From contig NZ_CP024627.1 in assembly GCF_024449095.1 (NCBI RefSeq), forward strand, positions 2,046,001 through 2,110,000: a stretch of DNA of 64,000 bases. Direction: 5' to 3'. This DNA comes from Vibrio coralliilyticus. GTDB taxonomy: Bacteria > Pseudomonadota > Gammaproteobacteria > Enterobacterales > Vibrionaceae. A model generated the notes under the pieces. It saw only the letters and a program-made list of their open reading frames with translations, did not search any database and was not told the origin of the DNA. A program made the translations under genes and the position numbers. Positions 29,640 through 38,375 of this stretch are shown here, piece after piece. The stretch's first letter is position 1; each line of letters starts with the position of its first letter.

Positions 29640-31454
29640 TTATTTCCAAGACCACTGACTGCCATTGACGTCAGCTTGGACCAACCAACTGTTGGAATTC
29701 CATTTTAACGCGTTATCTAGGCTATTTTTAAGCTGGCCATTTTCCACTCGCCACGTCTGATTCGGGCGCTGGCTACAAGTTTCCATAGTGATACTTGACC
29801 CTTGCTGATCCAGACATAGACCAGGTGCTACCTTGCTGATCATCTTACCTTCAGTCGTTAGTTGCCAAAGTTGGTTGTCACCGCTGTGACAACTCCAGCC
29901 GTATACTCGAGCTCCCGGAGTGGCAGAACTTCCTTCAACGTCCAGACACTGGCTACCTTGAGTAGCAATTTGTTTCCATTGCTCTGCTGGTTTTTCATCG
30001 CCTGAAGCCGCACTAAACAAAGCTGAAACAACAGAAGTCATAGGTTGAGTATAACGAGACGCTTTAGGCGCTCTATCTTGCCAGCTCTGTGGAACTGACT
30101 GAGTCACATCCCATTCTCCACTGCCATCGTAGTAGGACTTCGCTACCGCTTCAGGGGTTGGTGTCCAAAGGAAATCAGGGTGACGATTCTGATACCACTC
30201 GCCTCCGATCACATTGCCCTGCGCATCCAATTCCAAATCGTAGTAATACGTTACTCGCGATACGCCATCAAGCTTTGGCTTGTCGTAGTTTCGATGAGTT
30301 GGATTCGTCTCTACCATATAATCAACAACCATCTGTACACCAACAACTGAGACTGCACGTGATGCACGATACTGGGTGAACTTATCTTTTTTGTAGTCCG
30401 CCATCGCAATGGTCACATCGGCTGGATTGCCTGATGAACGATTAGTCTCTGGGTTAAAGTACTTAACCTGATAGCCAAGGATCGGCTGGTTCCAGACTTG
30501 GTAATCATATGTCGCATCCATAATCATACTACGACCCGTAATACCGATCTGGTTGAGTACAGATAAGTGCCAACTTGCTGGGTTGTTGTCCACACAGTCA
30601 GGTTCGATAACACGACCATTTTCGTCTTTTTCAGGGTTCTGAATATTACAGCGACCACCAATAAAACGTGTATTGAACGGCGCTTCAGCCCAAAGCAGTG
30701 TGCCTAGAGCTTTAACGTCTGACGGATAGAACTTAAGCATCTCTCCATTGGCATCAGGTACTGTAATCGACTTTTCAGGACGAGGAAGCATGTAAGCCGC
30801 CGCAGCCCAGCCATGGCAAAGTCCCATCCAACGCTCTACTTTACCCTGAGATTCATAGTAACCTTTACCCGAGTCCCACGAACGCTTAGTCAGCGTGAAG
30901 TTTTTATCCCCGACCAATAAGTCATACTTCTCTGCCGGAGAAAGTAAGTGGCGCTGCTCGCTCGAGTAGCTATCCAACGGTTTGATGGTATGTGAAAAAT
31001 CGTAGTATTCCTGCCAGTCTGACGCGTAAAGTTCACGGTCAGAATAACGCCACGCGGCTGCACCGGAGTACAAAGGCCAGTAGGTATCAGACCATGGCTG
31101 AACGTCCAAATACTTTGAATCTGGTGCCGCACTATCTAATTCAACCAGATTGCGAATCAGTGCGTTACCCACATCAACCAGACGCGCTGGGTTATCGTTG
31201 TTCAGGTTTGCTGAGAATCGAGGAGCAATGACTGGCTCTGCTCTTTCCATAACTGTTTCACGCATTTGATCTCTGAAGCGCTCAAGCTCTTCAGCACTCA
31301 TGGTTTGATATTCGTCTCCTTCTTTCTCTGGTAACGCATCCATGACTTTTTGCGGATTGGCGTGAAACGCCGTCATAAATGCATCTATGCGTGCATTGTC
31401 CGCAACAGCGGTCAAAGGCACCGAGATAGACAACAAGGTGATGATTTTTTTCAT
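29640..31454 (-). CDS. Secreted elicitor-type transglutaminase with ricin-B lectin
   Basis: 604-residue secreted protein. After a Sec signal peptide (cleavage after AVA) comes a catalytic domain resembling the GP42/M81 transglutaminase elicitor family of oomycetes, which is known to have relatives in marine vibrios. The likely nucleophile is Cys213 in WMGLCHGWAAA; PASWHLSVLNQIGI probably supplies catalytic residues. At residues 320-332 it has VWNQPILGYQVKY, closely resembling the oomycete Pep-13 elicitor VWNQPVRGFKVYE. A C-terminal ricin-B-type lectin (about 485-604; QLW, QTW, SQW motifs) should target carbohydrate. It would crosslink glutamine and lysine side chains of extracellular proteins. 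The family call rests on remembered motifs; substrate and activity are not shown. Confidence 0.82.
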   Translation of the reverse strand: MKKIITLLSISVPLTAVADNARIDAFMTAFHANPQKVMDALPEKEGDEYQTMSAEELERFRDQMRETVMERAEPVIAPRFSANLNNDNPARLVDVGNALIRNLVELDSAAPDSKYLDVQPWSDTYWPLYSGAAAWRYSDRELYASDWQEYYDFSHTIKPLDSYSSEQRHLLSPAEKYDLLVGDKNFTLTKRSWDSGKGYYESQGKVERWMGLCHGWAAAAYMLPRPEKSITVPDANGEMLKFYPSDVKALGTLLWAEAPFNTRFIGGRCNIQNPEKDENGRVIEPDCVDNNPASWHLSVLNQIGITGRSMIMDATYDYQVWNQPILGYQVKYFNPETNRSSGNPADVTIAMADYKKDKFTQYRASRAVSVVGVQMVVDYMVETNPTHRNYDKPKLDGVSRVTYYYDLELDAQGNVIGGEWYQNRHPDFLWTPTPEAVAKSYYDGSGEWDVTQSVPQSWQDRAPKASRYTQPMTSVVSALFSAASGDEKPAEQWKQIATQGSQCLDVEGSSATPGARVYGWSCHSGDNQLWQLTTEGKMISKVAPGLCLDQQGSSITMETCSQRPNQTWRVENGQLKNSLDNALKWNSNSWLVQADVNGSQWSWK

Positions 31455-31698
31455 TATAAAGCTCTACGTTGTTAGTTTTTATATAAACCAGAGTGATAAT
31501 TCAGCTCTGGACGGCACGTAGAGTGGTGATCTTTGTTCCGCAAATCAATCGCAAAAAGTGAACAAACATTAGAATCGTGAATGGTTACTACAAAAATCAA
31601 GCTGGGTACTTCAGGGTTTATCTAGAGCGATTTCTATTTATATATGAAAAGGTTATTTTAAATACCCTATTTTTGTTAAGTTTATTTAGTCTATAAAA

Positions 31699-31718
31699 AT
31701 GCCCGCACAGGCGGGCAT
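31699..31718 (-). terminator. Terminator after the oligopeptidase gene
   Basis: Perfect eight-base stem ATGCCCGC/GCGGGCAT with a four-base loop; on the reverse strand it is followed by TTTTTATAG. It lies 21 bases after the stop codon. Confidence 0.88.
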
Positions 31719-31738
31719 ATCAGTGACTTGGTTAACTT

Positions 31739-33904
31739 TTACTCTTCGCTGAGCAAATCTAAGAAAAAGGCATATTCAAGCGCGTTATCTCGCAAGCGTT
31801 TAAAACGACCTGAGGCACCACCATGCCCCGCCTCCATGTCTGTTTTAAATAGCAGCACATTATCGTCCGTTTTCAAATCACGTAATTTCGCGACCCACTT
31901 CATCGGTTCGAAATACTGAACTTGAGAATCATGCAAGCCTGTTGTCACTAACATGTTCGGATAACTCTGCGCTTTGACATTATCGTACGGTGAGTAACTC
32001 AACATGTACTCATAGTATGTCTTATCATTCGGATTACCCCATTCGTCGTATTCATTGGTTGTCAGAGGAATGGACTCATCCAGCATGGTTGTGACTACAT
32101 CCACAAACGGGACATGAGCACCAATGCCTCGATACAGCTCTGGTGCTTGATTTATAACGGCTCCCATTAACAAACCACCCGCAGATCCACCAACGGCGAA
32201 CACTTTATCTTTGGCCCCATAACCAGCTTCCGTTAAGCCTTTAGTAACATCAATAAAGTCATTAAACGTATTCTGTTTGGTCAGTTTTTTACCCGCTTCA
32301 TACCAAGGTCTTCCCAACATTTCTGAACCACGGATATGTGCAATTGCATAGACGAAGCCACGATCCAGCAGGCTCAAGCGTGCTGAGCGGAAAGTAGGAT
32401 CAATGGTGTGGCCGTAAGAGCCATAGCCGTATTGATAAATAGGATTCGTACCGTCTTTCTTGAACTTATCCTTGCGGTAAACCAGTGACACCGGCACTTG
32501 CTGTCCATCTCGAGCGGTGATCATAATACGTTCAGATTGGTAGTTATCAGCATCAAAATCACCAAGTACTGGTGTTTGCTTCATGATTTCAGATTCACCT
32601 GACTTTAGATCGAAATCGTAATACGTCCCCGGCGTCGTCAGGCTACTGTAGTAAATACGAACCTTTGAGTTATCGAGCTCTCGGTTGCCAGTCATGTAAG
32701 CCGCAAATGCTGTGTCGTTAAAGGTTAATGGAAACTCCTTGCCCGTCGAAAGCTGACGCACCTTAACCGTGGTTAAGCCGTCTTTACGCTGCTCATAAAC
32801 TAAATGGTCCTCAAACAGCGTAAAATCGACCAGTTGAGTTTTATCATCCGCGGCAATCACGTCCTGCCATTTCGACCTATCATGCATCTGGTCCTTATGT
32901 ACTTTCATTAAACGAAAGTTCACAGCCTGATAGTTGGTGTAGATAAAATACCAGTCGTTAAGTTTCGCGATGCTATATTGGATGCCTTCCTCTCTCGGGT
33001 AGAAAGGTTCAGCCTTAGCATGGGGATCATTAGCGTCAATAACAGAGACACCACTTGTCTCCGTACTTGAATGGAAGATGTAAACTTGTTCGCCGTCTTT
33101 ACTCTTGCCTAAAGACATGTAATACGCGCTGTCATCTTCTTGGTAAATCAGCTCATCACTGCTTTGTGGCGTTCCTAACACATGACGATAGACCTGATAG
33201 CCCAGTAAGGTTTGAGGATCTTTCTTGATGTAATAAAAAGCTTGGTTGTCATTTTGCCAAGCGACACCACTCGACGCTCCTTCTATTTTATCTTTGAGGT
33301 ATTCGCCTGTGGTAATATCCTTGACTCTAATGGTGTAAATTCGGCGGCTTAGGGTATCTTCACCGTACGCCAGCAAATTCTCATTTGGACTAACGTACAA
33401 GCCACCCGTACTGAAAAATTCGTGCTCTTTCGCCAGCTCATTGACGTCTAAGATAACGGTCTTATCCGTCCCTGAAAAATCTTTGGCGCGCTGGTAGATA
33501 GGGTACTCATTGTCGCCAGAGACTTCGTTCGAATAGAAATAGCTCCCTTCTCTTACAGGAACTGAACTGTCATCTTTTGCAATACGCCCTTTGATCTCTT
33601 GGAATAGTTTTTCCTGTAGCGGTTCAGTATGCTTTAACACCGCATCCGTGTATTGATTTTCTTTTTCTAAATGCGCCAAGATCTCAGGATCTTTTCTTTC
33701 ATCATCACGCATCCAGTAGTAGTTATCTATGCGGCGATCACCATGATTGTTAAGGACATAAGGTTGCTTTTGGGCTACTGGAGCCGGAACTTGCTGAGCC
33801 GCGAGTTCTATTTGGGATGGTTGAGCCACAGTTTGAACTCCTTGAGAGCTGCATCCAGCAATAAGCGCCACAGATACAGCTAATGTAGTTAGGGGAAAAC
33901 GCAT
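31739..33904 (-). CDS. Oligopeptidase B-type S9 peptidase, predicted lipoprotein
   Basis: 721-residue prolyl-oligopeptidase-family serine peptidase. A lipoprotein signal with lipobox LIAGC (Cys18) precedes a seven-blade propeller (about 75-430) and an alpha/beta hydrolase domain with catalytic Ser574 (GGSAGGLL) and His694 (MEAGHGGASGRF); the TGLHDSQVQYFEP block holds the Asp. Sequence is closest to oligopeptidase B (PtrB), which cleaves after Arg/Lys in short peptides. Textbook PtrB is cytoplasmic with no signal, so the lipobox is notable: this one should act in the periplasm or on the cell surface, trimming peptides made by the secreted proteases next door. AAGGA Shine-Dalgarno. Confidence 0.9.
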   Translation of the reverse strand: MRFPLTTLAVSVALIAGCSSQGVQTVAQPSQIELAAQQVPAPVAQKQPYVLNNHGDRRIDNYYWMRDDERKDPEILAHLEKENQYTDAVLKHTEPLQEKLFQEIKGRIAKDDSSVPVREGSYFYSNEVSGDNEYPIYQRAKDFSGTDKTVILDVNELAKEHEFFSTGGLYVSPNENLLAYGEDTLSRRIYTIRVKDITTGEYLKDKIEGASSGVAWQNDNQAFYYIKKDPQTLLGYQVYRHVLGTPQSSDELIYQEDDSAYYMSLGKSKDGEQVYIFHSSTETSGVSVIDANDPHAKAEPFYPREEGIQYSIAKLNDWYFIYTNYQAVNFRLMKVHKDQMHDRSKWQDVIAADDKTQLVDFTLFEDHLVYEQRKDGLTTVKVRQLSTGKEFPLTFNDTAFAAYMTGNRELDNSKVRIYYSSLTTPGTYYDFDLKSGESEIMKQTPVLGDFDADNYQSERIMITARDGQQVPVSLVYRKDKFKKDGTNPIYQYGYGSYGHTIDPTFRSARLSLLDRGFVYAIAHIRGSEMLGRPWYEAGKKLTKQNTFNDFIDVTKGLTEAGYGAKDKVFAVGGSAGGLLMGAVINQAPELYRGIGAHVPFVDVVTTMLDESIPLTTNEYDEWGNPNDKTYYEYMLSYSPYDNVKAQSYPNMLVTTGLHDSQVQYFEPMKWVAKLRDLKTDDNVLLFKTDMEAGHGGASGRFKRLRDNALEYAFFLDLLSEE

Positions 33905-34473
33905 CTATCGATCCTTAAAACAGCAGAATCAATGAATCATTACTATCTTAACACTCAGTAAAAATCCACTAATGTTTATACTTAACAGCCAGTTACGCTA
34001 TCAAACATGCATTCACCGTTCAAATAATATAAACCCATACCATGTCGAAAGTAAGTAACCACTGACAAGGAAAGAGATCGTGAAGATAAGCAACAGACGT
34101 ATGATTTGGAAGTTTGTCATGACGACTCTAAGACTTCATGGAGTCAAGTGTCGATACAAAAAGCTTAATCTGATACGGCCTTTATAAAAACAGAAGAATA
34201 AATTGAATCTTGGATTAACCACAAATATAAAAAATAGAATTATATATCAGATAGTTGAAACAACAAAACTATCAGAGCCAGCCTTAATAATCATTTCAAA
34301 TAATGAACAAATAAAAATTAATAACTATTAATGATCATTCTGAACCATTTACCTTCTCCTCGCCATATAGTCAAAAAAGCAACTGGATGCATAGGGGCAA
34401 TTTTACCCCACCAGCAAGGCACGCTGAAGACAAAACTAATAAACGTTGACAATAAGAAGGCGAGTAGAAAGCG
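33905..34473. other. Intergenic region between oligopeptidase and second lipase
   Basis: 569 bases between divergent genes, very A+T-rich at 34190-34330. A possible tiny gene is 34080-34187 (forward): GTG start, AAGGA upstream, 35 basic residues beginning VKISNRRMIWKFVM. With nothing else to support it I leave it as a candidate. The rest holds promoters I cannot define. Confidence 0.4.
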
Positions 34474-36432
34474 ATGAAACTAAACAAGTTAGCATTGGGA
34501 ATGGCATTTTTAACAGGCAGCGCATGGGGAGCGACAGATACTACACACTGCAATCCGCTGACTAGCGACTCATGTGGGTTACCATGGCCAAGTAATCAGG
34601 CTTTTACAAAGAAGGATAGTCAGTCTGACACAGGCCTGCGCCTAAACATAAAGAACGCAATCTTTTCTAACAACTTCATTCACGAGTTACCAAAAAGTTT
34701 TACCCCTGAAGACATCATCAATGGCAAAAATGGATTCTCCGTCGCAGCGCCAGTGCTGTTCGAATTCCACCAGCCATTTGATCCATCAAGTTTACCAAGT
34801 GATGGCGGAGATAGCGTTCAGGTTTTTGATTACAGCCTTGATGAGAGGGTACCGGTTGCACCATTGTCCAGCAAACCTGCAGAGGTTAAAGCCGATAGTA
34901 GCCACATAATGTCAGTCTACCCAAGAGCCCGGTTTAACTACGGTAATACACATATCGCGGTGGTCACTAATGCATTGAAAAGCGACAAGGGCCATGACTT
35001 TCGTCCCTCTAACGGTGTCACACAAGCTTTAAGCCAGGATGGTTCCGAGCTCTCCAATTTCTATGAGCCTTACATTCAATACCTCGAATCTAAGGGGATC
35101 ACAAGAGAAGAGATTGTATCGCTCACCGTCTTTACAACCGTGACAAAAGAAGAAGCAACCAAGCAATTTGCGCCATTAAAAGAGAAGGTGCTTAAGGCCA
35201 CACCAAAAGTCGAGTTCGACTGGGATAACTCCGGCTATGTACACGACAGCAATGAAGTGGTTTACTCACTCAAAGGTCGCATGCAGGCCATGGACTTTAG
35301 AGACAAACAAACAGGCCGCATCACCAATAAGCCAAGTAATGTGTGGTTAGACTTTACCATTTTATTCCCTAAAGAGTCGCTATCTCATTCAACCCCTGTT
35401 GTCATATACGCCCACGGTTTGAATGGCGACCAGTCTGATGCCAAATCCGTTGCAGCACCAGCTCTTGAAGATGGTCATGCAGTGATCGCCATTGACTGGG
35501 TATGGCACGGTTCGCGAGCAGAAGATGATTCTGATCACGTGGGCTCAATCATGAAACCGGATAATGCCGCTAGCCTACCAGGTGGTGCCGTTCAGAGTAA
35601 CCTAGATATGCACACCCTTCTCAACGCCATTAATACCTCACTGCAGGAGTTGGACTTCTTACCTTCTCCTGATGGCGTGCCTGACCTTGATAAAAGTAAG
35701 ATCACTTTCCTTGGCACATCACTCGGCACCATTTTAGGCCATGGCTTCCTCTCCACGACGGCCGGTCAAGGGCTAAACGGTGGCTTCCTACAAGTACCGG
35801 GGACGAACTTTGGCCGTATTCTAACTAATTCCGTCACCTACACATCAGATTCTGTATCATGGCAAGGCATTGTTCCAAAGTCTGCAACCGGATCCGAAGC
35901 GTCGCTATTCTGGTCAATCATGCAAACTGAGTTTGAGATAGGTGAAGGAGTCAGTTACCTAGACGAAAAAGTCACTCCTATTGGCATGCTATATGGCCTG
36001 AAAGACAGTTTTGTCCCTCCCTATACTGGAGAAGCTATCGCGGAATTGGCTAACCTACCACTGCTCGAAGAGGTGCTTGAACCACGAGATTTTCTTGAAA
36101 CTGCGCCAGACTATCGCTCCGGCAATGGCGCTCTGCAGCTGAATGGCGATCACTTAGTGTTCATTACTAAACCCGAAGCGACAGAGACTTATAAACACTG
36201 GTTATTATCTGTGACAAATACCAATCCACTGCCTCGTTATGATTATGTTTTTCCTAAAAGCTTAGAAAGCTATCAAGCTGGTACTCAGGTGCTTCAAGAA
36301 AAGAATGGCAACATATATCAATGCCTGGATGGTCAAGCCAGTGGTTACTGCAAGCAGTGGTCTGAATCTTCCAATCAGTATGAACCAGGTGTCGGACTGT
36401 ACTGGGAGATGGCGTGGAAACTGGTTCCTTAG
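34474..36432 (+). CDS. Secreted VolA-like lipase with CBM5/12 module
   Basis: 652-residue exported hydrolase. It has a Sec signal peptide without a lipobox, so it is secreted rather than anchored. The N-terminal domain has the LPWPSNQAF opening shared by the bacterial virulence-factor lipase family; the hydrolase core has VVIYAHGLNGD (oxyanion region) and nucleophile Ser416 in LGTSLGT. The likely acid/His region includes QLNGDHLVF. The last 55 residues (about 597-652, YQAGTQVLQEKNGNIYQC...WEMAWKLVP) resemble a CBM5/12 chitin-binding module. It is a distant paralogue of VolA at the left of the window, but with a chitin tether and no fadL partner. Substrate (lysophospholipid, triglyceride, polyester) unknown. 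Confidence 0.8.
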   Translation: MKLNKLALGMAFLTGSAWGATDTTHCNPLTSDSCGLPWPSNQAFTKKDSQSDTGLRLNIKNAIFSNNFIHELPKSFTPEDIINGKNGFSVAAPVLFEFHQPFDPSSLPSDGGDSVQVFDYSLDERVPVAPLSSKPAEVKADSSHIMSVYPRARFNYGNTHIAVVTNALKSDKGHDFRPSNGVTQALSQDGSELSNFYEPYIQYLESKGITREEIVSLTVFTTVTKEEATKQFAPLKEKVLKATPKVEFDWDNSGYVHDSNEVVYSLKGRMQAMDFRDKQTGRITNKPSNVWLDFTILFPKESLSHSTPVVIYAHGLNGDQSDAKSVAAPALEDGHAVIAIDWVWHGSRAEDDSDHVGSIMKPDNAASLPGGAVQSNLDMHTLLNAINTSLQELDFLPSPDGVPDLDKSKITFLGTSLGTILGHGFLSTTAGQGLNGGFLQVPGTNFGRILTNSVTYTSDSVSWQGIVPKSATGSEASLFWSIMQTEFEIGEGVSYLDEKVTPIGMLYGLKDSFVPPYTGEAIAELANLPLLEEVLEPRDFLETAPDYRSGNGALQLNGDHLVFITKPEATETYKHWLLSVTNTNPLPRYDYVFPKSLESYQAGTQVLQEKNGNIYQCLDGQASGYCKQWSESSNQYEPGVGLYWEMAWKLVP

Positions 36433-36454
36433 TTCAAGCTGAACATTAAACAAG

Positions 36455-36477
36455 GCTGGAGGATCCCCCCCTCCAGC
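36455..36477 (+). terminator. Terminator after the second lipase gene
   Basis: Eight-base stem GCTGGAGG/CCTCCAGC with a C-rich seven-base loop, followed by TTTTCTTTT. It starts 22 bases after the stop codon. Confidence 0.88.
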
Positions 36478-37007
36478 TTTTCTTTTGAAAACATGTGACT
36501 GCTTGTCGTGTACCTGACATTGAATAAATGTACTCAACAAACCTCATAATTAAATGCACTTTTAAGCTTTAATTCAATAAATGCGGATATACGCATATGA
36601 TCAATGCAATCTGACACAACAAGTTTCATCAAAACAAAAGTAATTATAAAACAATAACTTAAAAACTTATTGGATTAAATTATGTTATAAAAATTTATAT
36701 AAATACCTAAAAAATTATGACTCATAATTAAAACTCGACAACTCTCAGAAATGAGACAGCCACCTATTGTTTAATCAGCCTCAACTTAATTTTGGGCCAA
36801 AATGAGAAAAAGTTCGTTAGGGATAAACACTGTGGAAGTTAGACGAGAAATAACTTGGCTCTGACTCCCTTCTATACACAAGGGAAAGGCCTGTAATTTA
36901 AGTTGTTTGTGTATCTATTGCACGACGATTGTTTAACTAAACTTGCGACGGTACGCCCTCGATTCGTCTCCGATATCTAGTGGCTCTACTGTCAGAATTG
37001 TGACCTA
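36478..37007. other. A+T-rich intergenic region before the TackOD1 operon
   Basis: 530 bases with no gene seen. The left two thirds are extremely A+T-rich (36540-36730). The right part presumably holds the promoter and leader of the three-gene polysaccharide operon. I recognise no operator or RNA structure. Confidence 0.5.
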
Positions 37008-38375
37008 ATGAGACTAACCATGCCCGCTCCCATTAAAAACTTTTACTGGCTCAGTGATACTCCACCTTCTAGCCATCTTACTGACAAAGTGATTTATGTT
37101 CGCTCGGTTCAGGAACTGCCTGAAGGTTTTGGTGGTGCGGCTTGTATTGCCTTTTCAAATCAAGACACTCAAAAGGAAACTCTAAAAGCATTCTATCAGC
37201 AAAAGCTGAGATGGAGTTGGTGCCTTTTTAGCACGGAAGAAAACACGCTAACAACTTGCTTAACCGACGGTTTGTTTGACGAAAATACAGCGTTCGATCT
37301 ATGGCATAATACGCAAAAAAAGCTATCAACGGCATCAGATATTCAGGCTCTTGACCCTATCATTGGTTGGCTAGGAGTTAATCGTGAACGCCGAATTACT
37401 TCACTCAAAAATGTCAGCGAACCGACTATATATCAGTACCCTCTTATCGAATTTTTATATCCAGAGCTAGATTCCGCATACCGCTATGCTTTGTCTGAGC
37501 AGAGCCGTAATATCTTAGAAAAAGAGCACCTAATCGATCGAATTCGCATTTGCTCTCAGTGTAACAGTGGGCACTTAAACTATGTCGACGTGTGTCCAAG
37601 CTGCCAAAGCATAGACATCGAATCACAAAGCTCGCTGCACTGTTTTACCTGTGGGCATGTCGATGATCAACAAGCCTTTACTCGCAAAGGCAAATTAGCT
37701 TGCCCTAAATGCCTTACCCAGCTTCGACATATAGGGGTAGATTATGACCGTCCGTTGGAAAACCAGAAGTGCCACACTTGCTCAAATATGTTTGTCGAAG
37801 CGTCGACAATCACTCAATGTATGAGCTGCGATTCCAAAGTTCCTGTACATGAACTGATTGAAAGAAAGATCTACCAATACAAACTGGGTGAATCCGGTCA
37901 ATACATCTACCAACATGGAAAAGCCACCCAAGCTCCTGAACTGTCCATCAAAGGCAAAGTCGAGGCTAGCTATTTTGTTAATTTGATCAGTTGGCTAAAT
38001 AAAGTCGCGTTAAGGCATAATGAAAACCATTTGATCCTTGCACTTTATCTGCCCTCTATTGACCACTATGGTCAACAACATGGGGATACAAAACTCTTCG
38101 CTTTGATCGAGCAAATTACCACCCGTTTGAGCGGCTTGTTTCGAGATACCGATATCTGCTGTCAGTATAAGCAAGATGTGCTTTTAGTGCTCATGCCAAA
38201 AACTCACCACTCTAGCTTGTCAGCTATACAGAATAAGCTTTCCGCTCTGAGCAAACTCATTGAAGAAGACGATTTCGAACTAAATGTGTTTGCCAGAAGC
38301 CTACCTGACCACGCACTTAACGGGGAGCCTGAGTCTTGGTTAGAAGCTTTACTGAGAGAAATCTATGCTGTCTGA
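37008..38375 (+). CDS. TackOD1 zinc-ribbon protein with degenerate GGDEF domain
   Basis: 455-residue cytoplasmic protein. The middle (Cys182 to Cys274) has paired CxxC motifs and the phrases CFTCGHV, LACPKCLTQLRHIGVDYDRP and CMSCDSK, which match what I know of the TackOD1 output domain. The C-terminal part (about 305-455) looks like a diguanylate-cyclase fold in which GGDEF has become YKQDVL, so it cannot be a normal cyclase and may instead bind a nucleotide or protein. An N-terminal region (about 1-150) resembles no domain I know. It overlaps the glycosyltransferase gene by 11 bases, so it is presumably a regulator of it. The start could also be the in-frame ATG at 37020; neither has a clear Shine-Dalgarno. 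Confidence 0.72.
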   Translation: MRLTMPAPIKNFYWLSDTPPSSHLTDKVIYVRSVQELPEGFGGAACIAFSNQDTQKETLKAFYQQKLRWSWCLFSTEENTLTTCLTDGLFDENTAFDLWHNTQKKLSTASDIQALDPIIGWLGVNRERRITSLKNVSEPTIYQYPLIEFLYPELDSAYRYALSEQSRNILEKEHLIDRIRICSQCNSGHLNYVDVCPSCQSIDIESQSSLHCFTCGHVDDQQAFTRKGKLACPKCLTQLRHIGVDYDRPLENQKCHTCSNMFVEASTITQCMSCDSKVPVHELIERKIYQYKLGESGQYIYQHGKATQAPELSIKGKVEASYFVNLISWLNKVALRHNENHLILALYLPSIDHYGQQHGDTKLFALIEQITTRLSGLFRDTDICCQYKQDVLLVLMPKTHHSSLSAIQNKLSALSKLIEEDDFELNVFARSLPDHALNGEPESWLEALLREIYAV

